In this document: piece by piece, positions 42,401 through 53,215 of the stretch | Layout of the letters: each line of letters opens with the position of its first letter | Numbering within the stretch: the first letter of the stretch is position 1 | Assembly (NCBI GenBank): GCA_026770025.1 | Contig: JAMXDE010000027.1 | Location: 248,001-312,000, forward strand | DNA from: Craspedostauros australis | Lineage: Eukaryota; Bacillariophyta; Bacillariophyceae; Mastogloiales; Achnanthaceae | Length of the DNA stretch: 64,000 nucleotides | Direction: 5' to 3' | Position numbers and translations under genes: made by a program | The notes under the pieces: model-generated | Database searches by the model: none | The model's input: only the letters and a program-made list of their open reading frames with translations | What the model was told of the DNA's origin: nothing

Positions 42401-45004
42401 CAACCCGTGTACTTCCGAGTCGACAAGCCAGGCTTCCCCAGCCATTCCAAGGAGAGGCTGGGACGATGGGCCGGTCCGTGCTTTCACAAGGGTGACGATC
42501 TCACCTTTTGGATCCTCGATGACGCATCGCAACGGCTTCTTCCTCGATCCACCATTCGCCCAGAAGATGATCCATCCACCAAGAACTTGCGTGCGGACTT
42601 TCCCCTTCCCATGGTTGGGGAGGACGAGGATGCAGCGACAGAGGCATCAGACCATGGGGAGTACAAGGATGACATCCCTGACTCTCCTGAGGCCGATCCT
42701 GTTGTTCACACTCTCTCCGACGCCATTCTTTTCGACTCCATGAGCACTGCATCAGGAACCATGGACAAGGGAGCGGTTTCCGTCCCCAAGTTCACCCCAG
42801 AGGAGCTCATTGGTATGTCCTTCATACATCATCAAGATGGACACAAGGTCCGTGCCGAGGTCATCCGCAAGGTCAATGATATTGACGCGGACAACCACCA
42901 ACGCATCAAGATGATTCTCTCTCTCAATGATGGGGAGACCAATGATCTGATGGCCTACACTGAGCTGTCGGATATCATCGAACAGCAACAGGCGACGGGT
43001 GAAGCCGATGGCACATGGACCTTCATTGACATCATCGGTCATGAGGGCCCACTCTCGTCCTCATCATCATCTTACAAAGGATCAAGATACAACGTCAAGG
43101 TCCAATGGGATGATGGATCTACATCCATGGAACCCCTCTCTGTCATGATACAGGATGATCCCGCGACATGTGCTGCATACGGTCGGACACATGGTCTACT
43201 CCAAGAGCCAGGATGGAAGCGTCTCCAGCGTCTCTCCCAACGGCAGACTCGCATGAGACGTGAAGTCCATGTTGCCAAGTCTCGCACCTCCGGTTCGGTC
43301 CCTACCTACCAGTTCGGAGTCCAAGTGCCCAACAATCATCGTGAGGCCATGACCCTTGACCAACAGAACGGCAACACCTTCTGGGCTGACGCAGAGAGGA
43401 AAGAGATGGACCAGCTCTTTGAGTATGGTACCTTTGAAGTCCTCGGACACCTCTCCAAGCCTCCAGATGGACACCAGAAGATCAGACTCCAATGGGTGTA
43501 TGCTGTCAAACACGACCTCCGCCACAAAGCGAGATGTGTCGCTGGAGGGCATCTAACACGACCATGCAAGGACATGTCGTATGCAGGTGTGGTCAGCCTT
43601 CGATCACTGCGCCTCGCTCTACTGGCTGGTGAGCTCAACGGTCTCACCACAATGGTGGGTGACATCGGGAACGCATATCTTGAGGCATATACGCAGGAGA
43701 AGATCTGCTTCATCGCTGGTGAGGAATTTGGAGAGCATGCCGGTAAGATGATGCGTATCGTCAAGGCACTCTACGGCCTGCGCACATCAGGCGCTCGGTT
43801 TCATGAAGCTCTTGCAGATACCCTCAGAGATGTCGGATTCGTCCAATGCCGCTCTGACCCAGACGTATGGATGCGAGATGCTACTTCCCACTGGGAGTAC
43901 ATCTGTGTCTATGTCGATGACCTGATGGTCACCATGAAGGATCCCCAATCCTTTTTCGACCTTCTGATCTCCAAGTATGGCTACAAACTCAAGGGAGTTG
44001 GGCCAGTGCAGTACCATCTCGGTGCTGACTTCAATCGAGATCCAGATGGAACCATGAAGATCAGCCCCCGATCCTACATCAAGCGGATTCTGATCAACTA
44101 CGAGCGCATGTTCGGAGAGCTGCCAAAGAAGGCAAGCTGCCCCCTCGATAAGGCAGACAGCCCAGAGCTCGACACATCCGAAGAACTCTCCGACGTGGAC
44201 AAGAACAAGTTCATGTCCATCATCGGCACCCTTCAATGGTGCGTCACCCTTGGCAGATTTGACATATCTGTTGCAGTGATGACACTCTGCAGATTCCGAT
44301 CCTCGCCGCGCAAGGGCCACCTCGATCGAGCCAAGAGAATCTATGGCTATCTTCGCAAACACCAAGATGGGGCCATCCGCTTCCGCACAGGCATACCACA
44401 ACATGAGGAGCACTTCGAGGTACCACAGCAGGATTGGCTGTACTCCGTGTATGGCAACACATCGGAAGAAATCGCGAAGGACGCTCCTGTGCCAAGAGGC
44501 AAGATTGTCAGAACCACTTCCTTTGTTGATGCCAACCTCATGCATTGCAAGGTAACCGGTCGATCGGCCACTGGAGCTCTTCATTTTGTCAACCAAACAC
44601 CCATCGAATGGTTCAGCAAACGACAGGCCACCGTTGAGACCGCAACCTATGGGTCTGAATTCGTTGCGGCCCGTCAAGCCACCGAACACATCATATCTCT
44701 TCGTCTTGCTCTGAGAGAGATGGGCATCCCTCTTGATGGTCCCAGTTGGCTGTTTGGTGACAACCAATCAGTCATAACTTCATCCACCGTGCCCATGAGC
44801 ATGCTGACCAAGAGACACAATGCACTTGCATACCATCGAGTCCGTTCCGCCATCGCATCTGGAACCATCCACTTCATCAAGATCCCAGGAACACAGAATG
44901 TGGCTGACATCTTGACGAAGTTCCTACCGTGGGCAGCATTCTGGCCTCTCATCCAACCAATCCTATTCTGGAAAGGTGACACCATCCGTTCACACAACAA
45001 GTGA
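39497..45004 (+). CDS. Gag-Pol polyprotein of copia element 2, uninterrupted
   Basis: The protein has 1835 residues. Gag is helical (F-L-S-F-R-R-T-F-M-T ... L-D-S-W-S-N-K-V-Y) with an Ala/Thr repeat tract at 39868-39930, and ends in a basic tail (W-D-P-N-R-G-K-G-G-R-Q-R) instead of a CCHC zinc knuckle. The protease is L-V-D-S-G-A-N-G-G at about 545. The integrase has D at about 800 (V-A-M-D-T), D at about 864 (L-M-S-D-N-A-K-S-E) and E at about 898 (Q-N-G-A-E-R-R). A chromodomain-like or linker region with a Ser run follows. The RT has W-V-Y-A-V-K, G-D-I-G-N-A-Y-L-E-A and Y-V-D-D at about 1472. RNase H has F-V-D-A-N, T-A-T-Y-G-S-E-F-V-A and F-G-D-N-Q-S-V. All catalytic residues I can check are present, so the element may be autonomous. 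Confidence 0.95.
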   Translation: MTTPSSTISEAEIFNHVVRSVGIADDSDARSLLDQQGILSIADLLLLSREDLQAFQYQGLDEDGEVFVYELDAPCIRRILALPRWWQHQVDPTFVTWYTISRHSLAEAIASPIVAPAEAAAARAAATAATTAATTAATTAATAAATAAASSAPTPDPITSTPVSSSESRLQDFRKGMRRNSEHFPKLKDDRFFLSFRRTFMTVAASQGVSDVLNPEYKPADEDMVLFQEQNTFVYCTLVLSLKTQKGQRCVRKFEDTMDGQAAFAAMLSEYTTGVTASNAGKHLRSILNTLKLDKDWRGTRESFLDSWSNKVYDLEVIQDDEVDADRKRDWLEEAISPDTELYRALFESQYLEASLHAMSIDGVSAEFTLDFERTFALVRSHAQRLDRVKPRGRSSRKVHNAKHSGARGQAQTWSKDKDYSKDPRPRIPREEWMKMERSQRQAFLEAKGKWDPNRGKGGRQRAANKATTSKSDGHSATPSANADTTTTPPAQPGDAINRMLANAKSTPSTDEPILTYKGQTWRLANQAMVRYDFHKTSKAHHGSLVDSGANGGLAGDDVLVLCKTGHTADVNGIGDSAIANLDIGTVAGLVDTTEGPIIAVFHQYALYGKGKTIHSSNQLASFGIDVNERPRHLPGGRQTIITTDGRVIPLSIRHGLSYMDMRCPTRDQLGKYPHIDFTADSVWDPSALDQELDISDVSGANNESSIPISGQELDVFVTDGEPTRGETSDLSGGIELSSAPVDYEALRPHFGWIPARRVRDTLRCTSQWYRTAERFSMRKHFRTRFPAANVDRLHEVVAMDTLFSDTPAHDDGIAGHGGCTMMQIYVALQSRFTAGFPMSSEKQVANTFLDFIRHHGAPDLLMSDNAKSEIGSKVQEILRQYAIKDHQSEPEHQHQNGAERRIQDVKRTTNGIMDRTGTPAKFWLICTQYVISLLNHIAQRTVGSITPFQAAYGHRPDVSKFLAYRWWQPVYFRVDKPGFPSHSKERLGRWAGPCFHKGDDLTFWILDDASQRLLPRSTIRPEDDPSTKNLRADFPLPMVGEDEDAATEASDHGEYKDDIPDSPEADPVVHTLSDAILFDSMSTASGTMDKGAVSVPKFTPEELIGMSFIHHQDGHKVRAEVIRKVNDIDADNHQRIKMILSLNDGETNDLMAYTELSDIIEQQQATGEADGTWTFIDIIGHEGPLSSSSSSYKGSRYNVKVQWDDGSTSMEPLSVMIQDDPATCAAYGRTHGLLQEPGWKRLQRLSQRQTRMRREVHVAKSRTSGSVPTYQFGVQVPNNHREAMTLDQQNGNTFWADAERKEMDQLFEYGTFEVLGHLSKPPDGHQKIRLQWVYAVKHDLRHKARCVAGGHLTRPCKDMSYAGVVSLRSLRLALLAGELNGLTTMVGDIGNAYLEAYTQEKICFIAGEEFGEHAGKMMRIVKALYGLRTSGARFHEALADTLRDVGFVQCRSDPDVWMRDATSHWEYICVYVDDLMVTMKDPQSFFDLLISKYGYKLKGVGPVQYHLGADFNRDPDGTMKISPRSYIKRILINYERMFGELPKKASCPLDKADSPELDTSEELSDVDKNKFMSIIGTLQWCVTLGRFDISVAVMTLCRFRSSPRKGHLDRAKRIYGYLRKHQDGAIRFRTGIPQHEEHFEVPQQDWLYSVYGNTSEEIAKDAPVPRGKIVRTTSFVDANLMHCKVTGRSATGALHFVNQTPIEWFSKRQATVETATYGSEFVAARQATEHIISLRLALREMGIPLDGPSWLFGDNQSVITSSTVPMSMLTKRHNALAYHRVRSAIASGTIHFIKIPGTQNVADILTKFLPWAAFWPLIQPILFWKGDTIRSHNK

Positions 45005-45029
45005 TATCATCGACATACGCTTCGGGGAG

Positions 45030-45693
45030 TAATAACACATCGAGCACTCCAACTACACTCGTCTTGGTAGCATTCGAATGAGTCGTGTGGTATTCGTGTA
45101 CCACAGGACGAATACTGATGCAGTCACGAGACTCTTCGTGTGTGATGAATCGTAATGTCTTGATATCCGCAATTGCCGCAACTCCCATGTGGGATCGCTT
45201 TCTCGTCTCACAGACTGACTCGCAATTCAGATATATTGATTCCTCAATTCCACACCATCTTGTTGACACCTTGCAATTCAGATATATTGGTTCATCCAAT
45301 AGATCTGAATAAGAGGTCCTCAATTGCACAGCTTCAGAATTATGGCAGTACTGGTCATCGTGGACCTGAACGTGCCATCTGATCTTGTCTTCACCTCTGT
45401 GCTTGCAAACATGCATTTCCTCCCACATGTGAATGCAACAGTGCAAGGCATCATTTTACAGCAGTATTGCTGTGTGAAACTTGTGCAATCTCATTGCATC
45501 ATCATCATCATCTTGCATTGCACTCTTCATGCTCACAATTCTGACGTCAACAGATCAGAATTGGGCCAGCTTTCATTAACTTAATCACCTACTTGAGCAC
45601 ACACACACAATACCAACCATCTACATACTTCATTGTCGGATCTGATCAGTCTCTATTTGAAGTAAGTACCCTGTATTGTATTCTGTTCTATCA
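45030..45693 (+). repeat. 3' LTR of copia element 2 (664 bp)
   Basis: It appears identical to the 5' LTR. It is followed directly by the CTCCG target duplication. Confidence 0.95.
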
Positions 45694-45698
45694 CTCCG
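45694..45698. other. Target-site duplication of copia element 2 (right copy)
   Basis: CTCCG follows the terminal CA of the LTR and matches 38338-38342. Confidence 0.9.
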
Positions 45699-47568
45699 CA
45701 TAAAAGAGGCACAGAGACACAATCTCTCGGACCACAGCTTGGCGAACAACATCAGCAGCAGCATCTTACATGGTCGTAGCACTATCGTAGAGAAGTAGGG
45801 CTTTCATTGCACTTGTGCGTGCGTGTGGCAAGGTCTCCCCGGCCTATCACGCCTGTTGTGTAGTAGGCACGACAACGTCTTTCAGCGAGCAAGTATCAAT
45901 TTACCAGTCTCCACAATACTTGCTGAATAGATACCGCAACGGACCACCACCACGATGGCACCACATGAAAGCAGTCTTTTGCAACCAGCAACCCTTCGAA
46001 GATCTTCCAGCGAGTATCAGACAAGTATTATATGTTCTACCTCTTATATCTGAGAGTGTTGGAATCACTGTTCTACGATGCCATACATACCCGACTCTGA
46101 TTGTATTGTAGAATAGCTTGAGTTGGATTTCCACCTACCCCACTCAGCAATGTTGAATGACATGGAGTAGTAGCATGCTATTCTGGTGGCTGCATTGGTG
46201 CTGTTGGTGCTTCTGCTGATCTTGTTTTGCCCAAGACTGGGTTTCCTTTGGCTCCTGGGAAGAATCCTATCGACATCGTACTCGACAGATGTCCCATTGC
46301 GTATTTGTACTGAATAATGCCAAGAGAGTGCAGGAGAATGCAAGCTACGCGCTGAAGCTGGGGCCTGTACTTGTGAATGTGGACTACTCTACATACATGT
46401 ATCGCATGATGGTGACGAGAACAGCTGCTCTATCTCTCTCTGATTCAGATCAGTTGTGTAGCGACATCGAAGGTAGGGCCGCCGAATCGATCAATACGAG
46501 TTAAACGAGCCCCGTGTCCGTTCCCCTCAGACGCTGGTGTTCCGAACGAAACGGCTCCATCGTTTTCCACTGAAACAACAACAGGAGCACAACCACACAC
46601 AACCAACACATCAACTCTCTCTTGCTCTCTCGACAAAGGAACAAAAAGGCAACTCTGACGGTGATGAAAGTCTTCGGTTTCGGACGTGCCGATGATGTGC
46701 TGAAGATGATACGCAATTCGGATCAACATGCGTGTGGGGCACAGGAAGATTGCACAGAACGTTGCATTGAAGGATGCATGAAGTATGGGACGCAGAAGTA
46801 TCGAGCATGAAGCGTGAAGCAGACCAACGAGATCCTGTTTGCCGTCACAGGCAGTCAGATTTATTGGACCAGCGTCACTCGACCGTGACCATACCATTAA
46901 GATCGACCTGAAGATTCTTCATTTCACCTTCTTGGGATCGGATGTGCGCCTCTTCCGTCCGGAGTCGGGATGTTAGCCAAGTTGAAGCCAAAGTCGACCG
47001 GCTGGCTATGTGGAGACGGTACACACGAGTACTCTGCAGGCGGTTCGTTGTCTGGACCAAAGTCAAGTTGCATCACTTCGTGCTCCCAAGATCTCATCCT
47101 TCCCAGATTTGTGCCTTTGATGCACGTTCTTCCTGCTTTCGCGAACATGCAAAGATCGCACTTTGGCGTACTCTTTTCCTGCTTTCACAAATTTGCAAGG
47201 TCGCATGTTGAGGGAAAACGTTCCCCGGTGCCGCAAACATGCAGATGGCACGCCATTGAGATTTATGGTCGGGATGAGCAGCAGCTGTCTGCTTCCTTGG
47301 CATCCGAATGTCGGCAAGGGCCGATGAAATTCTCGGCTTGATGCGCGAACACCAGCTGCGAAGGGAGGGCGAGGATGGACGTCATGGGTCGATGTCGAAG
47401 AAAACGACGAGGGGAAGCCTTGCCCAGCGTCCATTCGCGACGAATACAGAATTAGCGCGCCGTTCTGCTCTGTGGCGTCTCATTCCATCACAGCCAAACC
47501 AAAGGCTCACAATTCCAACCTGGATCATCTTCGAAAGCAACAACAACAACAACAAACCAACACGGACC
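45699..47568. other. 1.9-kb intergenic region
   Basis: No gene is supported. Frames up to 150 codons near 46.4-46.9 kb (minus) lack domain-like composition. Near 47100-47230 there is a short internal similarity (TGCTTTCGCGAACATGCAAAGATCGCAC and TGCTTTCACAAATTTGCAAGGTCGCA). The last 60 bp are a CAA-rich leader. Confidence 0.4.
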
Positions 47569-50019
47569 ATGACCTTGCCTTCGACCATCAGCGGTCGCCT
47601 CATCGGCCTTGTATCGCTCGCCTGCCTCGTGCTTGCGAGCGGCAGCATGGGCGTCCAAGCCGCCAACACCAATCAAGGACAGCCGGTAAGTTCATTGTCA
47701 CATAGGCCGCAGAGTGTCGGACAACGAGGCTGGAATATGGCGGCTGCGGTTTTCAGCCGGTTGGTATTGCTATGCCTCCTCCATTCATCGATCTTTGAGG
47801 AGGGACCGGTTTGACTTGGGCACCGTGGTTACAACCCTACTCACACACAAAATGAGCCAATCCATCACTTTCCTTTGCCTCCAATGATACTTGTGCAATG
47901 CGATCGCACACTGTAATCATGTAAACTACGACAGAGCGAGTATACTCGCAAGCCATGCAACAAAGAACAAGCTAAGCTCATCTTTCCAGGCCTAACTGCG
48001 GCGATCTCGGCGCGCAAAGGAGCGGTCGAGATAGTGTGGCCCGCTGCTGAGTTTCATGACGCCGCTTATGACTTCAATGGTGAGGAATGCGAAGACATCA
48101 CATACGAGGCATTCGTCGTGGAGGGTGCCATGAACTTCGCAGATGCCTCGCTTGAAGATCTTCGTGCGGATGAGTCAGTGTACAACCACGAAACTACTGA
48201 ACTCTTCCACGCCGTCGAAAACCTCAAGGTTGGAGCCCATCATAGTCTACTCGTCGTTGCTAAAGTTGGCGATGACTGGGTGTCTTCAAACCGAGAATTC
48301 CGCCCGGTGCAGATCTCGACAGTTGACCCTGTGTTGAACCAACGCAACAACGTGATCTACTTGGAAGAAGACACGGACTATGTGTGGAGTGTGAAGGAGG
48401 GTGACGAGGTCTTCATTAACTTTCCAGAGAGCCAAAGCGGATCATTTAAGGAGGGAGACTGGATCACAGGCAACGACAGGGACGGCGAGCCATACATCGT
48501 CAACCTAATCTCAGTGCTGGACACAGACAGTACGAGCGGAGAACCCAGCTCAGGCATAGTCGCCTGGAGGGCGAAGACTGGAACCCTTTCGGATATCTAC
48601 GATCGGCTCGACATGTCTTCTGTCGTAAAGGTGCCGAAAGATCCGGGAGACAGTGATGGTAGCGGCGGCAGCGGCGGTGGCACTTTACAGTCTCGCATTG
48701 AATACTTGTCCGCCGCTCAAATCACTTTCCAGTTCGAGAAGAGCGAGAGCATTGGGCCCATCGACATCGACTACTCCGTTGAGTTCAGCTTTTGGCTGGA
48801 CTCTCACGTGAGCATGGGAGTGCATTGGTATGGAAAGCCTTATTTCGATGCCTCGGTCGCAGTCTCCGTCGTCCTCGAACAAACGGCATCGCTCACAGTC
48901 ACAAAGTCCATATCCTCTGACTTCTCCAAAACCATCGCATTGCACAAATGGAAGGGCAGATGGGTCACATTTGTGGTGGGTGGAGTTCCGGTGAGCATCA
49001 AAGTCACTCCCATCACTGACCTCGTTCTTGAAGCCGAAGCGAATCTTGAAGCAAGCTTTGGGGTATCTGCTACGTCACGAGACGAATATGATTGGCAAGC
49101 CAGCTACGTGCTTGGGAAAGGATGGGGCCCAGGCGCAAAGAGCCCAGACCCAGAGAGGCACTTCAACTACGATATCAGTGCCAGTGCATCGCTGGACCTT
49201 TATGGGGGGTTGCGACTGGGAGCCGATGTGGCACTCTATGGAGTTCTCAAGCTATCTCCTTTTGTTGAAGCTGGACCGAGGCTTTCTATCGAGGCCGCAA
49301 GCACCCCAAAGGAACTGTTGTTGCCGTCGCATCATGATCATTCCATCAATGAACTCTTCCATTTCACCAAATTCGATGTCGACCTAGGCTACGCGATCGG
49401 AGCGATTGCGGCAATCCAGATCAACCTCAATGTCTTCGGCTTCAAACTTGTGAACTATTACCGCGAACATATCTTCAAGTATTCAAAAGACATCGCCCTC
49501 TCCAAACTCCCGACCGTAAAGTTCGTTGCCACCACCAGTCGCCTCTGCTCAGGACAGGACCTGGCACATCTTGAGATTGAGATTGAGGAGACCGATTTCA
49601 GTGGCTTATTCTCAAACAAACTCGGGAGTCAGCACAAGCTCGCCCTTGCACCAGCAGGCAATTGGGAGATTGGAAAGGAGAGCGAAAACTCAATGACAGT
49701 GAGCTTGATAGTGCCACATTCAGCGGCGAATCCTTTCCCCCAGCATGGTCTTCGCTTGGATGACCAGACTCTGTACTTTGCGGCCAATGCGACCATTCCA
49801 CCTCTTCCGTTCCCTTTTCTTCTCTTTGCGCAAGATCTGAAGGGCATTGAAGGGCAGCTGGGTGTTCCAGACGACTTCGAATGTTGCAATAACCTTGACT
49901 GTGGCGGGGGTGTGCGTGTCTGCGAAGGCTTCCGATGCTTTTCTATTTATGGATCGAAGTGCCCTGACGGTGAGATTTGCCATCAAGAGGAAGGCAATGA
50001 TTCTAATTCTGAATTGTGA
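47569..50019 (+). CDS. Secreted protein with a fibronectin-III-like N-terminus and Cys-rich C-terminus (two exons)
   Basis: Exon 1 (47569-47685) encodes a signal peptide (M-T-L-P-S-T-I-S-G-R-L-I-G-L-V-S-L-A-C-L-V-L-A) and ends at a GTAAGT donor in phase 0. Exon 2 runs to 50019. The nearest good acceptor (TTTCCAG at 47989) is out of phase by one base, while AG sites at 47976, 47952, 47940 or 47934 are in phase, so the exact junction is open. The mature protein begins F-P-G-L-T-A-A-I-S-A-R-K-G-A-V-E-I-V-W-P-A-A, a fibronectin-III-like opening seen in secreted algal proteins. A Gly/Ser hinge (D-S-D-G-S-G-G-S-G-G-G) follows, then about 330 residues of beta-rich sequence I do not recognise. The end is Cys-rich (C-C-N-N-L-D-C ... 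C-P-D-G-E-I-C). There is no membrane anchor in this frame. The total is about 700 residues. Confidence 0.72.
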
Positions 50020-53000
50020 AGACCTGGACTTGACCCTGAACCGATCGCTTGAGCTCTTGCGCTTGCACTCGTTTGGATTTGGATTGAGCCACGAACGGCC
50101 CAACACCCAAAGGCAAAGGCAGATCCACCACGACAGACTCCATTCGTCCACATCCAGGTAGAGTAAAGCATCATTATACATATCCACACACATATTATAC
50201 TATTGTCCGATTGTACAGCGTTCGATTGATCTTGCCGTGCCTTCGGCTGAGCCTGTTATTCGCCGAGAGGCATGGTATGTGCATACGGTGGCTGACCTCT
50301 GGTGGAAGCATTTTCACAAGGTCGTGTTTGTTGTGTTGTTTGTGCCATTCATTTTTCCGATCGTCACCCACACAATAACGCTGTTTGCGGTCTCGCTAGA
50401 GACGCTTATCCCATTGTCCACCCTTCGCCAAGTAGAGCAGCAGATACTTAGCAATGATGTAGCTAATTATCTTCTCGGTGAGACATGAACTACCGCCAAT
50501 TGAACAGAAGTGCGACAAATCCACAACGACAAACCAACGCTCACATCTTCACTCAAAACTGCGGAACCAACAACAGGCAAAATAAAAGGAACGCAGTCCG
50601 CCGCCAAGCGTGGAAGACGGAGATGGCGCCAAGTCAATCATTGAAGCAAGGAAGACATGTAAGTGGTTGACGTTTACAATGGGCAGCGACCGCGCTGGCA
50701 GAAATAGATGCCTCTACGATCGGCTGCGATGCGTTGGGACCACCACTTTCGTTGATCGCCTGTACCCTTGTTTGTGCGATGGTCTGCTTACGGCATGAAC
50801 GAGCAGAACATGCCCGGCATCATCCACGCCGTCCAAAGTGAGCGCAAACCTGCAGCATCAGCTAGATCAACAAAATGCGCAAGTATTCCAACAAAGAGAA
50901 TGATGGACAACGCAACGACACAAGTAGCAATGATTTCATGACCGGCACATGTATTTGTGGCGGAACCATTCCAACGCAATGCCCTCTCAAAGCCCTTTCG
51001 CAGCATGAAGAGACAGTGGGCGGGACATCACCTGCGACATCATGCAATAGCGATGCGGCATTGGAAACCACGGACCCCCAACGTGCGTAATCGAATGGCT
51101 GTCAATCACTGCGCTCTTGACTGCAACGGTGAAAACGAAACGTACGCGCGGGTGTTGGTGAATGCCTGCGACGTGCGTACAAAGAAGCTTCGAATTTGGA
51201 ATGAGTCGGTTGTGAAGTAGACAGAGAGGCAGAGGTGATGGTGATAAAGCACTCATCCAGGTCTCGAAAGTGATGCAGGCCGCCCAAATCATAACTGGAG
51301 GAGGATTGCTCGTTCGGTGGAGTGCGACTATTCGGGACCTCCAAAAGATGAGCGCGCAGCAACCGCGATGAATCTCCGCGGAGCTTGGGAACATTTTGTG
51401 TGAGCACAAGGATGAACTATTATATGTGCTTGTTTTAAAAACCCGCAAATGGCAACACGCGAACCTTGAATGGGGCCATATTTTCTGGAAGAGGCTGCAG
51501 CCAGGAATGATGATGATGACAATCATGGATGCGAAGGGAGGGCAGCAAGGTGCCATCCAGATTTCTTTGAGCCCACAACACGACGGACAGCAAGCCAATC
51601 TGATGTTATAAATAAGGTTCATATAGGTTTACCTTCGATTGTAAGAATCACGGATAGTCAGGTGTCTGAATTCACTGTTTATGTTCAATTGTAAACGACG
51701 TGTTGTTGAGGTATAGCATCATAAGTAGTCATTTGGATGGTTCTTTGAGTGTGCTCTAGATTGGTCTATCTTAACACGACTCATCGCCCACAAGACTCGA
51801 CAACCAGCGTTCTTCTGGCTTAGTCCTGCTGGGTTCTTCGTCGGAGGCAGCACGTTGCGTTGCCATGATGCTCCAACCATGATCATTCCCGATGATGGAG
51901 GGAGGGTTGGTAGTGTTCGTCTGGATGTTGGACAAGTCGCTACACATGCGAGGAAGTGAGCCAACAAAGAAAGTCAAGATTGGCCAATCAGAACGTCACG
52001 AATGAATAGGCGGGTTGAGATTGGCCCGTGCAGATTGGAGGCGGAGGATGCATCCATAACGAGATGGAACAGATGAGGTGTTTGCTTGACCTTCTGCTTT
52101 GCACAAGATCACTGCTTCTGTTCCTGTTTAGATCGGTAGCGCCCTCATCTCTAGTCGATCAATCGGGGTCGTCGTCAGCCAATGTCCTGCCTGTCGGACT
52201 TCCGTAGTTGAATATTATCAACGAAATAATCTAGAACCCAGAAGCCTACAATAACAAGTAGAGAATGTGAACCTATTCGAAATGCACAGAGTACTATGTC
52301 CATGTCACTGTTCATCCGTTTGCAATGTCGATGTCAAGAGAGTATTCCCCTACCATACTTTTCAAACTTTGGAGAGCGCCTTCGATTGTCGGAAGGCAGA
52401 ACCGTTGTTGTTCCACGCCACGGCAGAGGATCGCAACTGTTGTGATGGATCTGTTGCCGATCTCTGTTGCAAGTGCATCGTTTGCCGACAAGGAGTTTGT
52501 GCACGTACCGTTCCATTGCAGAGTATGCAAAGTACCAGGAGCCCTCCTACGAAAGCATTCTGTGGCAACCACGAAGACTTCGTCCCAGGCCAAACGTACC
52601 TCTCCTTCCTTTGGCGGAGCACCATAGTGTCAGAGAAACAGGCGCAGATGGGCAGCGTCCTGGGTTCCTGCTCGTACCCGGAAGAGAGTGCCGTCACGAC
52701 TCTGCTTGCTAAGGATCATCGGTACACAACACAACACATGCTTGTGTCATCCAGTCTACTCGTACCAACGATCGAGGAACAGGGATCAGGACAGATCACG
52801 TGCCAATGACATCATTCATTGCAGCGCAAGACGAATGAAGGATCGCATCCGCGCAAACGCTAATGCAAACAGCGAGAAGATTTGATTGGCAATGTACAGC
52901 GTGGTTGCCTAAGAGCATGGTATTATCGTACTCTGTGTGTGAAGGAGTACAATACTCCAGAGTTTGGTCCGTTTGCCTTGTCTCGCCCTTTCACTGCTCG

Positions 53001-53215
53001 CTAAGTGCATGGGGGTGTGCTACTCTACTCCATTTGTGTTTGTTCAAGAAAGAGAGAATGAGAGAGCGCAAGGTGCTGCCGAGTGCATCGCACTACACTG
53101 CCATGCGACGCGCGATGTCGCAGTGCCGGATGAAATCACGCAGAGGTGATGTTTGGTACGTATGGTGGGATGTAGAGTATGGTAGAGTGGTAGTCTTTAG
53201 CTGCGGTCGCGCTGC
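50020..53215. other. 3.2-kb intergenic region
   Basis: Apart from a possible small exon at 50219-50488, no coding sequence is convincing. A 180-codon plus-strand frame at 52267-52809 is Cys-rich by composition only and has competing frames on both strands. Confidence 0.4.
50219..50488 (+). CDS. Possible exon encoding a transmembrane segment
   Basis: After a plausible acceptor (GATTGTACAG at 50209-50218) an open frame of about 90 codons reads R-S-I-D-L-A-V-P-S-A-E-P and then a strong membrane segment (V-V-F-V-V-L-F-V-P-F-I-F-P-I-V), ending Y-L-L-G-E-T and stop. It has no good ATG of its own. It could be a 3' exon of the upstream secreted-protein gene giving an anchored form, but I found no donor with the right phase. 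It may be a separate fragment. Confidence 0.2.
   Translation, partial: RSIDLAVPSAEPVIRREAWYVHTVADLWWKHFHKVVFVVLFVPFIFPIVTHTITLFAVSLETLIPLSTLRQVEQQILSNDVANYLLGET

Larger units (their letters stand above)
38343..45693 (+). mobile_element. Ty1/copia LTR retrotransposon (element 2), complete and apparently intact
   Basis: The LTRs are 38343-39006 and 45030-45693, both exactly 664 bp. They appear identical wherever I compared them, and every short frame inside is the same in both. They start TAATAAC and end TCTATCA, so the termini are TA...CA rather than TG...CA. A purine tract (CGGGGAG) precedes the 3' LTR. No TGG-type primer-binding site follows the 5' LTR. The internal region is a CA-rich leader followed by one open Gag-Pol frame. 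The family differs from element 1 in LTR sequence, Gag and orientation. Confidence 0.96.

Noticed and set aside
40589..42532. 647-codon minus-strand open frame inside copia element 2
   Set aside because: It is antisense to Gag-Pol with full overlap and has no domain. The plus-strand frame carries all the conserved motifs, so this is a composition shadow.
43787..44767. 326-codon minus-strand open frame inside copia element 2
   Set aside because: It is antisense to the RT/RNase H region and has no recognisable domain.
52267..52809. 180-codon Cys-rich plus-strand frame
   Set aside because: Overlapping frames of similar length exist on both strands, Cys spacing is irregular and there is no domain.
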